Below are positions 1 through 5,880 of a stretch of 6,899 nt of DNA, piece after piece (the first letter of the stretch is position 1; each line of letters begins with the position of its first letter). The DNA is taken from positions 1-6,899 of the forward strand of contig NZ_PEGG01000141.1 in NCBI RefSeq assembly GCF_002737765.1, in the 5' to 3' direction. The notes beneath the pieces were generated by a model. It ran no database searches. It was not told the DNA's origin and saw only the letters and a list, made by a program, of their open reading frames with translations. The stretch comes from Caulobacter sp. B11 (GTDB taxonomy: Bacteria; Pseudomonadota; Alphaproteobacteria; Caulobacterales; Caulobacteraceae). Both the position numbers and the translations under genes were made by a program.

Positions 1-354
1 GGCGTGATAGGGGTCTTCGCCGGTTTCCGGACGGTACGAGAACGACGGGTGGCTGGCGGCGTCCGACAGGTTCAGCGGCCGGCCCAGGCGCATGGTCTCG
101 CCGACCAGGCCTTCGCCGGGCTTCAGCCGGGTGACGTGGACAGCGTCGCGCGACAGGCCCTCGGTGGCGAACAGCTCCAGATCGCCCGAGGCGCGTCGCA
201 GATAGATCGAGCAGACCTCGGCCACCATCGAGATGGCGATGATGCGCACCACCATGTCGAGCTTGGCCTGGGCGGGACCCGCGCCAGCCATGGCCTCGCG
301 AATCTGCCGAAGCAGGCTGCGGGGTCCTCGAACGGCGATGCCCGATGCGGCCAT
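1..354 (-). CDS. ptsP: Phosphoenolpyruvate-protein phosphotransferase of the nitrogen PTS (EI-Ntr), N-terminal part only
   Basis: The 118 codons visible on the minus strand, from the ATG at 354 to the window edge, encode the N-terminal GAF domain of PtsP (about residues 31-118). Recognisable blocks are MVAEVCSIYL (43-52), ATEGLSRDAVH (63-73), GEGLVGE (80-86), PLNLSDAASHP (93-103) and PETGEDPYH (109-117). In the family this sensory domain precedes the PEP-binding and phosphohistidine domains, which lie outside the window. EI-Ntr takes phosphate from PEP and passes it to the carrier NPr. In Caulobacter crescentus glutamine acts through the GAF domain and the pathway influences (p)ppGpp. The chosen ATG gives the normal short leader before GAF. 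A purine-rich AGAGGGAG lies upstream but 14 bases away, so the start is not certain. The reading frame is intact as far as seen. Confidence 0.9.
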   Translation of the reverse strand, partial: MAASGIAVRGPRSLLRQIREAMAGAGPAQAKLDMVVRIIAISMVAEVCSIYLRRASGDLELFATEGLSRDAVHVTRLKPGEGLVGETMRLGRPLNLSDAASHPSFSYRPETGEDPYHA

Positions 355-391
355 GGACGCGGCGCTTGCTCCCTCTGAGTGCGTTCCTAGG

Positions 392-399
392 CGCTATAG
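392..399 (-). promoter_or_regulatory. Possible -10 element of the ptsP promoter
   Basis: On the minus strand the sequence GCTATAGC stands about 38 bases upstream of the ptsP start. It matches seven of eight positions of the Caulobacter housekeeping -10 consensus GCTANAWC. No good -35 TTGACG is visible at the usual distance, so this is a weak call. The surrounding 355-483 stretch holds no gene; it is the ptsP leader and promoter region. Confidence 0.35.
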
Positions 400-483
400 C
401 AGATTTCGCCCGCCGACCAGCTTTCGTGCGCCGACAGACCGCTCATTTCGCGCAGAGCGCGCAGGCGGACCGCCAAACGAACA

Positions 484-516
484 ACGGCCGGCCGGGCTGC
501 GCGCCCGACCGGCCGT
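484..516 (-). terminator. Hairpin terminator after the glycine-zipper gene
   Basis: Two 14-base arms (484-497 and 503-516) flank a 5-base loop. Read on the minus strand, every position pairs, one of them as a G-U wobble (arms ACGGCCGGTCGGGC and GCCCGGCCGGCCGT). On the plus strand the same position is a C-A mismatch, so the structure favours minus-strand RNA. It lies 23 bases past the stop of the 540-1079 gene and is followed by the moderately T-rich TGTTCGTTT, as expected of an intrinsic terminator in a GC-rich genome. It would separate this gene from ptsP. Confidence 0.75.
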
Positions 517-539
517 CGAAGTCTCAAGTCCCGCCGGAC

Positions 540-1079
540 TTAGCGACGGGGGCCGTAATAGTCGTACCGGCTGTCCTGGCGACGATCGCGGCGCTCGCGA
601 CGCTCGTGGGCGCGATCCTGGCCATGGGCGTTGTTGTTGGAATAGCCGTAGCCGGAATTGCCATAGCCATTGTTGGAATAGCCGTAGCCATTGTTGGCGT
701 AGCCATTGTTGGCGTAGCCGTTGTTGGAATAGCCGTAGCCGCTGTTGCCGTTGCCATAGCCGTAGCCGTAGCCGGTGTTGCCGTAACCGTTGGCATAGCG
801 GCCGTTGTTGTAGTTGCCGGCGTAACGGGGATCGCGCCGATTGTCGCCGGTCGAGGCGCCGATGGCGGCGCCGGCCAGGGCGGCGACCGCGATCGCGCCC
901 TTGTCGCCGTCCGACAGGGCCGCGCCGGCGATGCCGCCGATCAGGGCCCCGACGATGGCGCGCTCGGTCTGCTTGTCCTTGCGGTCACCGGCGAAGGCGG
1001 CCGAGGCGGGCAGGACCAGGGCGCCGGTGACGGCGGCGGCGATGGCGATCTTGCTGAACTTTCCGGTGAACTTGGCCAT
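540..1079 (-). CDS. Exported glycine-zipper protein with Gly/Tyr/Asn-rich repeat tail
   Basis: This 179-residue protein has four visible parts. Residues 1-30 form a classical Sec signal peptide: basic MAKFTGKFSK, a hydrophobic core, and an AxA site ending PASAAFA before GDRK. Residues 41-77 contain two Ala/Gly hydrophobic segments (AIVGALIGGIAGAAL and GAIAVAALAGAAIGAS) joined by SDGDKG, a glycine-zipper pattern typical of membrane-associated envelope proteins. Residues 89-150 are low-complexity repeats built on GYGYSNN, GYANN and GYGNSGYG. Residues 154-179 are very basic (HERRERRDRR) and end in YDYYGPRR. The start is supported by AAGGAG (1087-1092), seven bases before the ATG. The likely location is the periplasm or outer membrane; the function is unknown. 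The C-terminal Arg/Tyr-rich tail resembles RcnB-like or YMGG-type proteins only loosely. It appears monocistronic, with its own leader and terminator. Confidence 0.85.
   Translation of the reverse strand: MAKFTGKFSKIAIAAAVTGALVLPASAAFAGDRKDKQTERAIVGALIGGIAGAALSDGDKGAIAVAALAGAAIGASTGDNRRDPRYAGNYNNGRYANGYGNTGYGYGYGNGNSGYGYSNNGYANNGYANNGYGYSNNGYGNSGYGYSNNNAHGQDRAHERRERRDRRQDSRYDYYGPRR
630..815 (-). repeat. Short in-gene repeats coding for Gly/Tyr/Asn-rich segment
   Basis: Within the glycine-zipper gene this stretch consists of tandem, imperfect short units, easily seen on the plus strand as repeats of TAGCCATTGTTGG and TAGCCGTTGTTGG with AATAGCCGTAGCC. They encode residues 89-150. The units differ in length and order, which fits replication slippage within a tolerated low-complexity region. 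The stretch is coding; the long hydrophobic open frame on the opposite strand is a by-product of this repeat. Confidence 0.8.
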
Positions 1080-1086
1080 GACGGGG

Positions 1087-1092
1087 CTCCTT
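1087..1092 (-). promoter_or_regulatory. Ribosome binding site of the glycine-zipper gene
   Basis: AAGGAG on the minus strand, seven bases before the ATG at 1079. It is the clearest Shine-Dalgarno sequence among the minus-strand genes and fixes the start that yields a proper signal peptide. Confidence 0.75.
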
Positions 1093-1160
1093 GCAGGGGC
1101 GTCGCCAAGTCCGGAGAGGTCCGGTGCGGCGCTGTTGGAGCCTTTGTGACAAGCTGCGCT

Positions 1161-1188
1161 TGAACCCAGTCTGAACGACGCCGTTCAG
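1161..1188 (-). promoter_or_regulatory. Array of three TGAAC/GTTCA half-sites, possible operator
   Basis: In plus-strand coordinates TGAAC begins at 1161 and again at 1172, and its reverse complement GTTCA begins at 1183. Each step is exactly 11 bp. The first two form a direct repeat (minus strand GTTCAGACTGGGTTCA). The last two form a hairpin-like palindrome, CTGAACG-ACGC-CGTTCAG (1171-1188). An 11-bp direct-repeat spacing is characteristic of OmpR/PhoB-type response regulator sites. The array lies 82-109 bases upstream of the glycine-zipper start and just after the transporter stop, so it could control the former or help end transcription of the latter. No T-run follows it, which argues against a standard terminator. 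The regulator is not identified. Confidence 0.4.
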
Positions 1189-1195
1189 CTTCCGG

Positions 1196-2140
1196 TCATG
1201 TTGCGGGATGGGCTTGCGGCACCGGCCGATGCAGCGACACCGACCACAGCACCCCAGCCAGCAGCAGCACGATCGCCGCGCCCTCCAGCGCAGAGGGCCA
1301 TCGCCCCTCATGCAGGAAGCCGTAGAGCAGGGCGAACAGGGTCTCGAAGACGATCATCTGGCCTGAAAGGCTCAGCGGCAGCAGGCGGCTGGCGGCGTTC
1401 CACAGGCCGTTGCCGATCACCGAGGCCCCCAGGGCGACGGCCAGGCTGACGCCCCAGAACAGCGCCCAGTCCGCCGGGGCGTGCGCCTTCGCCGCCAGGA
1501 AGGCCGGCACAACCAGCAACAGCGCCAGGCCGCCGGTGACCAGGCCGGTCAGCAGCGACCACTCATGGCTGTTGATGTGGCGCGTGGTCTCCAGCTTGCG
1601 GGCGTTCCACACCGCATAGACCGTCCAGCAGGCCAGGGCCCCCACCGCCGCCAGCAGGCCCAGCAGCAGCCGGGCGGGCGGGGCGCCGCCGTCGTCGCGG
1701 AAGACCGCCACATTGATGCAGGCCACCCCGGCGGCGATCAGGGCCAGCGGCGCGGCCAGGCGGCGCAGCGATACGCCCTGCCCCGGCCTCGCCCCGACCA
1801 GGGTGACGCTGACGGGCAGCAGCCCGATGATCAGCGACGCGGCCGCCACCCCGGCGTTCTGCACCGCGACGGCCAGACAGACATAGTAGATCAGATTGCC
1901 CAGCAGGCTCAGCAGGGCCAGGTCGCGCCAGTCCTGGCCCGTCATGCGCCGAAACACCGCCCTGGCCGTCGGCGCCAGCAGGACCAGCGAGGCCAGGCCA
2001 TAGGCCAGATAGCGCCCGGCGGTCATCTGTAGCGGCGTGAAGGCGTGGAGCAGCAGGGGGGCGAGGAACACGCCGCCCCAGAAGGCGCCGGCGATCAGGC
2101 CACAGATCAGACCCAGGGTGAGGCGGCGCGGATCGGTCAT
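1196..2140 (-). CDS. EamA-type (DMT superfamily) membrane transporter
   Basis: This 314-residue protein is almost entirely hydrophobic, with about ten predicted membrane helices arranged as two repeated EamA halves. The first half covers residues 7-145: helices near 8-31, 36-57, 74-93, 96-115 and 128-145, including GLIAGAFWGGVFLAP and AAASLIIGLLPV. The second half covers 157-303: helices near 158-178, 196-215, 227-248, 258-276 and 285-303. Each half ends in the typical drug/metabolite-transporter helix pattern, for example SLSGQMIVFETLFALLYGF at 257-275. Substrate cannot be read from the sequence; amino acids and other small metabolites are usual for the family. The frame is open 41 codons further upstream, but that extension is Pro/Ser-rich and overlaps the preceding gene. 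The ATG at 2140, giving MTDPRRLTLG and then helix 1, is preferred, although its ribosome site is weak. The gene lies 85 bases after the preceding one and may be co-transcribed with it. Confidence 0.88.
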   Translation of the reverse strand: MTDPRRLTLGLICGLIAGAFWGGVFLAPLLLHAFTPLQMTAGRYLAYGLASLVLLAPTARAVFRRMTGQDWRDLALLSLLGNLIYYVCLAVAVQNAGVAAASLIIGLLPVSVTLVGARPGQGVSLRRLAAPLALIAAGVACINVAVFRDDGGAPPARLLLGLLAAVGALACWTVYAVWNARKLETTRHINSHEWSLLTGLVTGGLALLLVVPAFLAAKAHAPADWALFWGVSLAVALGASVIGNGLWNAASRLLPLSLSGQMIVFETLFALLYGFLHEGRWPSALEGAAIVLLLAGVLWSVSLHRPVPQAHPAT

Positions 2141-2225
2141 GAAGCCGCTTTGGCGGGCCGGCGGGCGACCGGCGGGTGAAGGCTGGTACGGCCCAAACAG
2201 ACCCGAGCTGTCCGGTGGACTGGAC

Positions 2226-2690
2226 TCAGCCGTGCCCCGGCTGGGCCAGGGGTTCGGACACATCCTGGACCAGGCGGCGCGCCTGTTCGAGGGCCGCGTC
2301 GATGTCGGCCTCGATGAACTCGACCTCCAGGTCGGTCAGGGGATGGGGCGCGGCGATGGTCTCGCGCAGATAGAGCCGCTTTTCCGGCTCGGTCATCGAC
2401 CACCAGCCGACCGTGTGGCCCTCTTCGATCACCGCGTCGCCCATGGCCAGCAGGTCGTCGGTGTCGAAGATCGGCTGGCCCGGCCGCTCGGGGAACCACT
2501 GGCCGTCGTCGGGCAGGGCCTGGTCGAGCTGCTTGAGCAGGGCCGCCAGCCACGGGCTGATCAGCAGGGGCTTTTCATAGCCGTCGCCGAACTTGGCGCG
2601 CAGCAGCAGGTCATAGATCAGCTCCAGCCCCTCATCGCCCTCGAAGGTGACGGTCTTGGCGGCGGGATCGAACTTGAAGACGTCGGACAT
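2226..2690 (-). CDS. Conserved-looking hypothetical acidic protein
   Basis: This is a 154-residue soluble protein without signal peptide or membrane helix, and I do not recognise a named family. It is acidic and rich in Asp, Glu and Leu. It begins MSDVFKFDPAAKTVTFEGDE, continues with a Leu-rich helical segment (LELIYDLLLRAKF, about 22-34) and an aromatic/proline stretch (DDGQWFPERPGQPIFDTDD, 61-79), then VGWWSMTEPEKRLYLRE (93-109), and ends with an acidic helix (DLEVEFIEADIDAALEQARRL, broken at about 119-139). Codon use matches its neighbours and the frame is intact, so it is likely a real gene. It follows lysC by 68 bases in the same direction with no obvious terminator between, so it is probably read from the lysC promoter. 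The ribosome site before the ATG at 2690 is weak (CTGAGAG). Confidence 0.75.
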   Translation of the reverse strand: MSDVFKFDPAAKTVTFEGDEGLELIYDLLLRAKFGDGYEKPLLISPWLAALLKQLDQALPDDGQWFPERPGQPIFDTDDLLAMGDAVIEEGHTVGWWSMTEPEKRLYLRETIAAPHPLTDLEVEFIEADIDAALEQARRLVQDVSEPLAQPGHG

Positions 2691-2758
2691 GAAGACTCTC
2701 AGGGTCGCTTTATCGAATGATACCGCGACTCGGTGACGTTTGGCGCCCGCGTCGGCCG

Positions 2759-3240
2759 CTAGAGCTTATCCAGCCCATAGACCGCGTGCAGGGCCCGCAC
2801 GGCCAGCTCGGTATAGGCTGCGTCGATCAGCACGCTGATCTTGATCTCCGAGGTCGAGATGACCTGGATGTTGATGTTCTTCTCGGCCAGGGCCTGGAAC
2901 ATCGACTGGGCGACGCCGGCATGGCTGCGCATGCCCACCCCGATCACCGAGACCTTGGCGACGTCCTCGTTGACGGCCACGTCCTCGAACCCGATTTCCT
3001 TTTGGGCGGCGCGGACGATCTCGACGGCGCGGGTCGCGTCACGCTTGCCGACCGTGAATTCCATGTTGGCGGTGTCGGCGCTGCGGGCGCGCGACTGCAC
3101 GATCATGTCGACATTGACGTTGGCGTCGGCCAGGCGGCCGAAGATCTGCGACGACACGCCCGGATGGTCGGGCAGGCCCAGCAGGGTGATCTTGGCCTCG
3201 TCGCGGCTGTAGGCGACACCGAGACGATACGCTTTTCCAT
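2759..3240 (-). other. Possible internal start for a separate LysC beta subunit (ACT domains)
   Basis: An ATG at 3240 (minus strand) begins MEKRIVSG exactly at the linker before the two ACT domains. It is preceded by the purine-rich GAGGAAGAGATC, which could serve as a ribosome site. In Corynebacterium glutamicum and Bacillus subtilis aspartokinase II, an in-frame internal start at the corresponding place makes a beta subunit used in an alpha2-beta2 enzyme. Here the purine run also encodes EEEI, so it may be coincidence. The third frameshift (3219-3220) lies just inside this segment. Confidence 0.35.
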
Positions 3241-4003
3241 GATCTCTTCCTCGTCGCAGACGATCGTACCTTGTCCGGGCGCTTCACCCGGCTCGACGAA
3301 ACTCGACAGCACCCGCAGCGGGACGCGATGGGCCATGGCCATCTCGACCGAGCGGGTCTGCAGCACCTTGGCCCCAGCGAGGCCATTTCCAGCATTTCTT
3401 CGTAGGAGATCTTGGCCAGGCGCTTGGCCTTGCTCTCGATCCGGGGGTCGGTCGTATAGACCCCGTCCACGTCGGTATAGATGTCGCAATCGGCCTTCAG
3501 GGCGGCGGCGATGGCCACGGCGCTGGTGTCCGATCCCCCCGGCCCAGGGTGGTGATGCGGCCGCCGGCGGTCACGCCCTGGAAGCCGGCGATCACCGCCA
3601 CCTCGCCCGCGTCCATGGCGGCCGACAGCTTTTCGGGCGGAATGTCCTCGATCCGGGCACGGCCGTGGGCGTCGTCGGTGAGGATCGGCACCTGCCAGCC
3701 CAGCCAGGCCTGGGCCTTGTGGCCCATGTTGCGCAGGGTCATGGCCAGCAGGCCGGCGGTCACCTGCTCGCCCGAGGCCACGACGAGGTCATAGGCGTCG
3801 TCGGATTCGACCAGCCCCGGCGCGGCGCGGCCGCAGCCGTCCGTCCAGGCCACCAGCTCATTGGTCTTGCCCGACATGGCCGAGACGACCACCGCGACCT
3901 GCTTGCCCGTGGCCAGCTCGGCCGCGACCAGGCGCGCCACCCGGCGGATGCGCTCCAGGTCGGCCACCGAGGTGCCGCCGAACTTCATCACCAGACGTGA
4001 CAC
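2759..4003 (-). pseudogene. lysC: Aspartate kinase with three apparent one-base frameshifts
   Basis: Aspartokinase phosphorylates aspartate with ATP, the first step toward lysine/diaminopimelate, threonine and methionine. The N-terminal kinase domain shows KFGGTSVA (residues 7-14), SGEQ (78-81), FQGVT (141-145) and TTLGRG (151-156). The reading frame then jumps three times. At 3535-3540 a G-run of six replaces an expected seven (GRGGSDTS). At 3372-3375 four replace five (SLGAKVLQ). At 3219-3220 two replace three (IVSGVAYS). Restoring one base at each gives a normal 415-residue protein with [11 protein letters not shown] in the kinase domain and two C-terminal ACT domains ([40 protein letters not shown]) that bind feedback inhibitors. 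The start is GTG at 4003, with AGGGG (4013-4017) nine bases upstream; ATG at 3988 would shorten it by five residues. All other residues look conserved, so errors in the sequence are more likely than true loss. Confidence 0.9.
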
Positions 4004-4032
4004 GTCTCAAAACCCCTAGGAACTGGTCAATT

Positions 4033-4071
4033 CTTGCGTCGCGGCCACGAGAACCCCGCCGACCGCGCAAG
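4033..4071 (-). promoter_or_regulatory. Inverted repeat in the lysC leader
   Basis: CTTGCG and CGCAAG (plus-strand 4033-4038 and 4066-4071) can pair across a 27-base GC-rich interval in the presumed lysC 5' leader. The leader is only about 70 bases if the promoter call is right, far too short for a lysine riboswitch, and there is no leader peptide rich in Lys or Thr. Any regulatory role is unproven. Confidence 0.25.
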
Positions 4072-4078
4072 CCACGGC

Positions 4079-4107
4079 CTTCTAGCGGGGGGGATGCGCA
4101 ACGGCAA
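4079..4107 (-). promoter_or_regulatory. Probable lysC promoter
   Basis: On the minus strand TTGCCG (4102-4107) is followed after 15 bases by GCTAGAAG (4079-4086). This fits the Caulobacter housekeeping pattern TTGACGS-N10-14-GCTANAWC with one mismatch in the -35 hexamer and one in the -10. Transcription would start near 4072, leaving a leader of about 70 bases before the GTG at 4003. The spacer is unusual in containing seven consecutive C (minus strand). Confidence 0.5.
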
Positions 4108-4144
4108 TGTCATGGGCGCGTCTTTTTCGTCGCGGGGGGCGTCG

Positions 4145-4200
4145 TTGACTCCAAACGGACAACCTGACTGACTACCTACCTATCGAATTTCAAGCGGAGG
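4145..4200 (+). promoter_or_regulatory. Possible promoter/operator and ribosome site of the toxin-antitoxin operon
   Basis: TTGACT (4145-4150) is a plausible -35 element. A matching -10 is not clear, with GACTACCTA near 4169-4177 the best candidate. Immediately in this area is a four-base periodic tract, CTGACTGACTACCTACC (4164-4180), which could be an operator for antitoxin autoregulation, although it is not palindromic. GGAGG at 4196-4200 stands six bases before the antitoxin ATG and is a strong ribosome binding site. The tract is diverged from the lysC promoter by only about 40 bases, so binding here could affect both directions. Confidence 0.45.
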
Positions 4201-4206
4201 GTCGTC

Positions 4207-4740
4207 ATGTCACACCCGATATCGCCTGACGTCGCGAGGCTGGTCGCCGCTGAAAGAACCGTGGCCGGAAAGATTCGCGCCCTGGCCGCCGCCGGCTATC
4301 CCCGCGCCGAGATCGCCCGGATGCTGGGCAAGCGCTACCAGCATGTGCGCAACGTGCTGGAGGAGCCGAAGGCGGCCACGATCAACGTCGATCACGCGCC
4401 ACCTGGCTTGGCGGAGGCGGACACAAAGCCTTTCCAGCACGCGATCCCCCATACCTACTGGCTTGAGGTCGGCGCGGACGGCTCGGTGGTCTTGCCGCCG
4501 GAGGTTTTGGAGGCGCTCGGCGCGCGGCCGGGCAGCCTGATCATCGCCGATCTCGGCGAGGAAAGCTTCACGCTCGTCAGCGGCATGACCGGAATCAGGC
4601 TCATGAAGACGCGGCTCGCGGAGCCTTCGTCTTTCGACAAGCTGGCTTCAGAAGAGCTGATCGAGGATCGCAGGCGCGAAGCCGCGATCGACGAGCTTGA
4701 ATCGCAGATGCTCAGGGCCGGGAAGCGTCGTGGCGACTGA
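4207..4740 (+). CDS. Antitoxin: helix-turn-helix plus AbrB/MazE-type swapped-hairpin protein
   Basis: This 177-residue protein has two DNA-binding-like parts. Residues about 19-52 (VAGKIRALAAAGYPRAEIARML, split here as 19-40, then GKRYQHVRNVL) resemble a resolvase/sigma-type helix-turn-helix, with the recognition helix at KRYQHVRNVL. Residues about 84-127 match the swapped-hairpin AbrB/MazE/SpoVT fold: YWLEVGADGSVVLPPEVLEALG followed by RPGSLIIADLGEESFTLVS. The C-terminal 140-172 is charged and helical (SSFDKLASEELIEDRRREAA), the type of tail antitoxins use to block a toxin. A typical VapB or MazE has about 75-90 residues, so this one is double size. The downstream PIN-domain toxin overlaps its stop by 11 bases, which supports an antitoxin role and translational coupling. 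It probably represses its own operon. The partner assignment is inference from order and domains. Confidence 0.85.
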   Translation: MSHPISPDVARLVAAERTVAGKIRALAAAGYPRAEIARMLGKRYQHVRNVLEEPKAATINVDHAPPGLAEADTKPFQHAIPHTYWLEVGADGSVVLPPEVLEALGARPGSLIIADLGEESFTLVSGMTGIRLMKTRLAEPSSFDKLASEELIEDRRREAAIDELESQMLRAGKRRGD

Positions 4741-5117
4741 CGTCGTGATGGACTCCTCAGCGGTCCTCGCCCTGGTCTTTCGGGAAAGAGGCCGGGAACA
4801 CGTGGCGGTCGCCTTGACGGGAGCGCTGATCAACGCGGTCAATCTCACAGAGGTCATGTCCAAGATGCTCGACAGCGGCCTGTCTTCTGATCAGGTGGAT
4901 GATCAGTTGAAAGGCTTCTCTCTCCTTGTCGTCGACTTTGATCGTGACCTGGCGATGCGGACCGCTCTCCTGCGCGCGCCACCACCGCCACAGGGGCCTG
5001 TCGCTGGGTGATCGCGCCTGCCTGGCCCTGGCGATGCGCGAGAAACTGCCGGTCATGACCGCCGACCGGGCGTGGAGCGATCTGGACCTGCCGGTCGAAG
5101 TCGTGCTGATACGTTGA
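4730..5117 (+). pseudogene. PIN-domain VapC-like toxin, apparent frameshift
   Basis: A PIN-domain ribonuclease toxin is encoded in two frames. The first runs from GTG 4730 (overlapping the antitoxin stop by 11 bases, GGGAAG four bases upstream) and reads MATDVVMDSSAVLALVF, then AVNLTEVMSKMLD and [17 protein letters not shown]. It then drifts into [10 protein letters not shown] and stops at 5009-5011. The second frame resumes at [16 protein letters not shown] (from 4995) and ends [19 protein letters not shown] at 5117. Together they hold the four acidic PIN residues: D8 (MDSS), E41 (NLTEV), D of SLGD and D of TADR. The frames are offset by one extra base (or two missing) somewhere in 4979-4994, a CCACCACCGCCACAGG tract where slippage is easy. 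As written, the product loses the two C-terminal acids and should be inactive. Whether this is a true inactivating mutation or a sequence error cannot be told here. The expected intact length is about 128 residues. Confidence 0.8.
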
Positions 5118-5118
5118 C

Positions 5119-5880
5119 ATGACCCAGACCGACACCGCCGCCCCCGCCTCCTGGAGCATCGACCCCGCCGACGTGGCGCGGTTCTCGGCCATCGCCGCCG
5201 AATGGTGGGATCCCAAGGGCAAGTTCGCGCCGCTGCACGTGTTCAATCCCTGCCGCCTGACCTTCATCCGCGAACAGGCCCTGGCGCGCTTCGGGCGCGA
5301 CGGCAACGACCGCGCGCCGTTCGAGGGGCTGAGCCTGCTGGACATCGGCTGCGGCGGCGGCCTGCTGTCGGAACCCATGGCCCGCCTGGGCTTCTCGGTC
5401 ACGGCGATCGACGCGTCGGAACGCAACATCGCCACAGCCGCCACCCATGCCGACGAGCAGGGTCTGCAGATCGCCTACCGCCCCGCCACCGCCGAACAGC
5501 TGCTGGCCGAGAACGCCGGGCCGTTCGACGTGGTGCTGACCATGGAGGTGATCGAGCATGTCGCCGATCCCGGCGAATTCCTCCGCACCTGCACGCGGCT
5601 GCTGGCGCCGGGCGGCCTGCTGATCGTCGCCACCCTCAACCGCACGCTCAAGGCCCTGGCCCTGGCCAAGATCGGCGCGGAATATGTCCTGCGCTGGGTC
5701 CCGCCCGGCACCCATGACTGGAAGCAGTTCCTCAAGCCCGAGGAATTGCGGGCCTTCCTGGCCGCCGAGCCTGTGGCCATGCACGGCCCGTTCGGGGTGA
5801 CCTATAGCCCGCTGACCGGCCGCTGGAGCCGCTCCACCGACTGCGACATCAATTACATGATGACCGTCACCCGCGACTGA
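5119..5880 (+). CDS. ubiG: Ubiquinone biosynthesis O-methyltransferase
   Basis: UbiG uses S-adenosylmethionine for both O-methylation steps of ubiquinone synthesis (the 2-polyprenyl-6-hydroxyphenol and the 3-demethylubiquinol steps), on the inner face of the cytoplasmic membrane. The 253-residue protein is full length. It shows the family N-terminus [19 protein letters not shown] (22-40) and NPCRLTFI (43-50), the SAM-binding motif [14 protein letters not shown] (73-86), the acidic post-II region TAIDAS (95-100), EVIEHV (143-148), LNRT (173-176) and the C-terminal [13 protein letters not shown] (198-210). The start ATG 5119 lies one base after the toxin stop, and no independent Shine-Dalgarno sequence or promoter is visible in the 100 bases upstream, which suggests translational coupling to the toxin gene. 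Divergent lysC/ubiG is, from memory, the ancestral order in Caulobacter, so the toxin-antitoxin pair looks like an insertion into the shared promoter region. Confidence 0.95.
   Translation: MTQTDTAAPASWSIDPADVARFSAIAAEWWDPKGKFAPLHVFNPCRLTFIREQALARFGRDGNDRAPFEGLSLLDIGCGGGLLSEPMARLGFSVTAIDASERNIATAATHADEQGLQIAYRPATAEQLLAENAGPFDVVLTMEVIEHVADPGEFLRTCTRLLAPGGLLIVATLNRTLKALALAKIGAEYVLRWVPPGTHDWKQFLKPEELRAFLAAEPVAMHGPFGVTYSPLTGRWSRSTDCDINYMMTVTRD

Noticed and set aside
345..1163. Long plus-strand open frame of 272 codons with a run of Val/Ile/Ala resembling membrane helices
   Set aside because: It is the antisense of the Gly/Tyr/Asn repeats and signal peptide of the minus-strand gene, which has a ribosome site, a signal peptide and a terminator. 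The hydrophobic run is a by-product of the repeat codons.
2141..2263. 41-residue N-terminal extension of the EamA transporter
   Set aside because: The extension is Pro/Ser-rich, overlaps the end of the preceding gene, and would put a non-family tail before helix 1. The ATG at 2140 gives a normal N-terminus.
3219..3540. Programmed ribosomal frameshifting in lysC at the G-runs
   Set aside because: Three separate sites would be needed, one of them only two bases long, and no slippery heptamer with a following structure stands out. Simple base loss is far more economical.
2717..4000. 427-codon plus-strand open frame opposite lysC
   Set aside because: The opposite strand matches aspartate kinase throughout. 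The Asp/Gly/His/Arg-rich translation is typical of an antisense frame in GC-rich DNA, and there is no ribosome site.
4004..4078. Lysine riboswitch or attenuator upstream of lysC
   Set aside because: The leader is only about 70 bases and lacks riboswitch core features and any short leader peptide. Only a weak inverted repeat is present.
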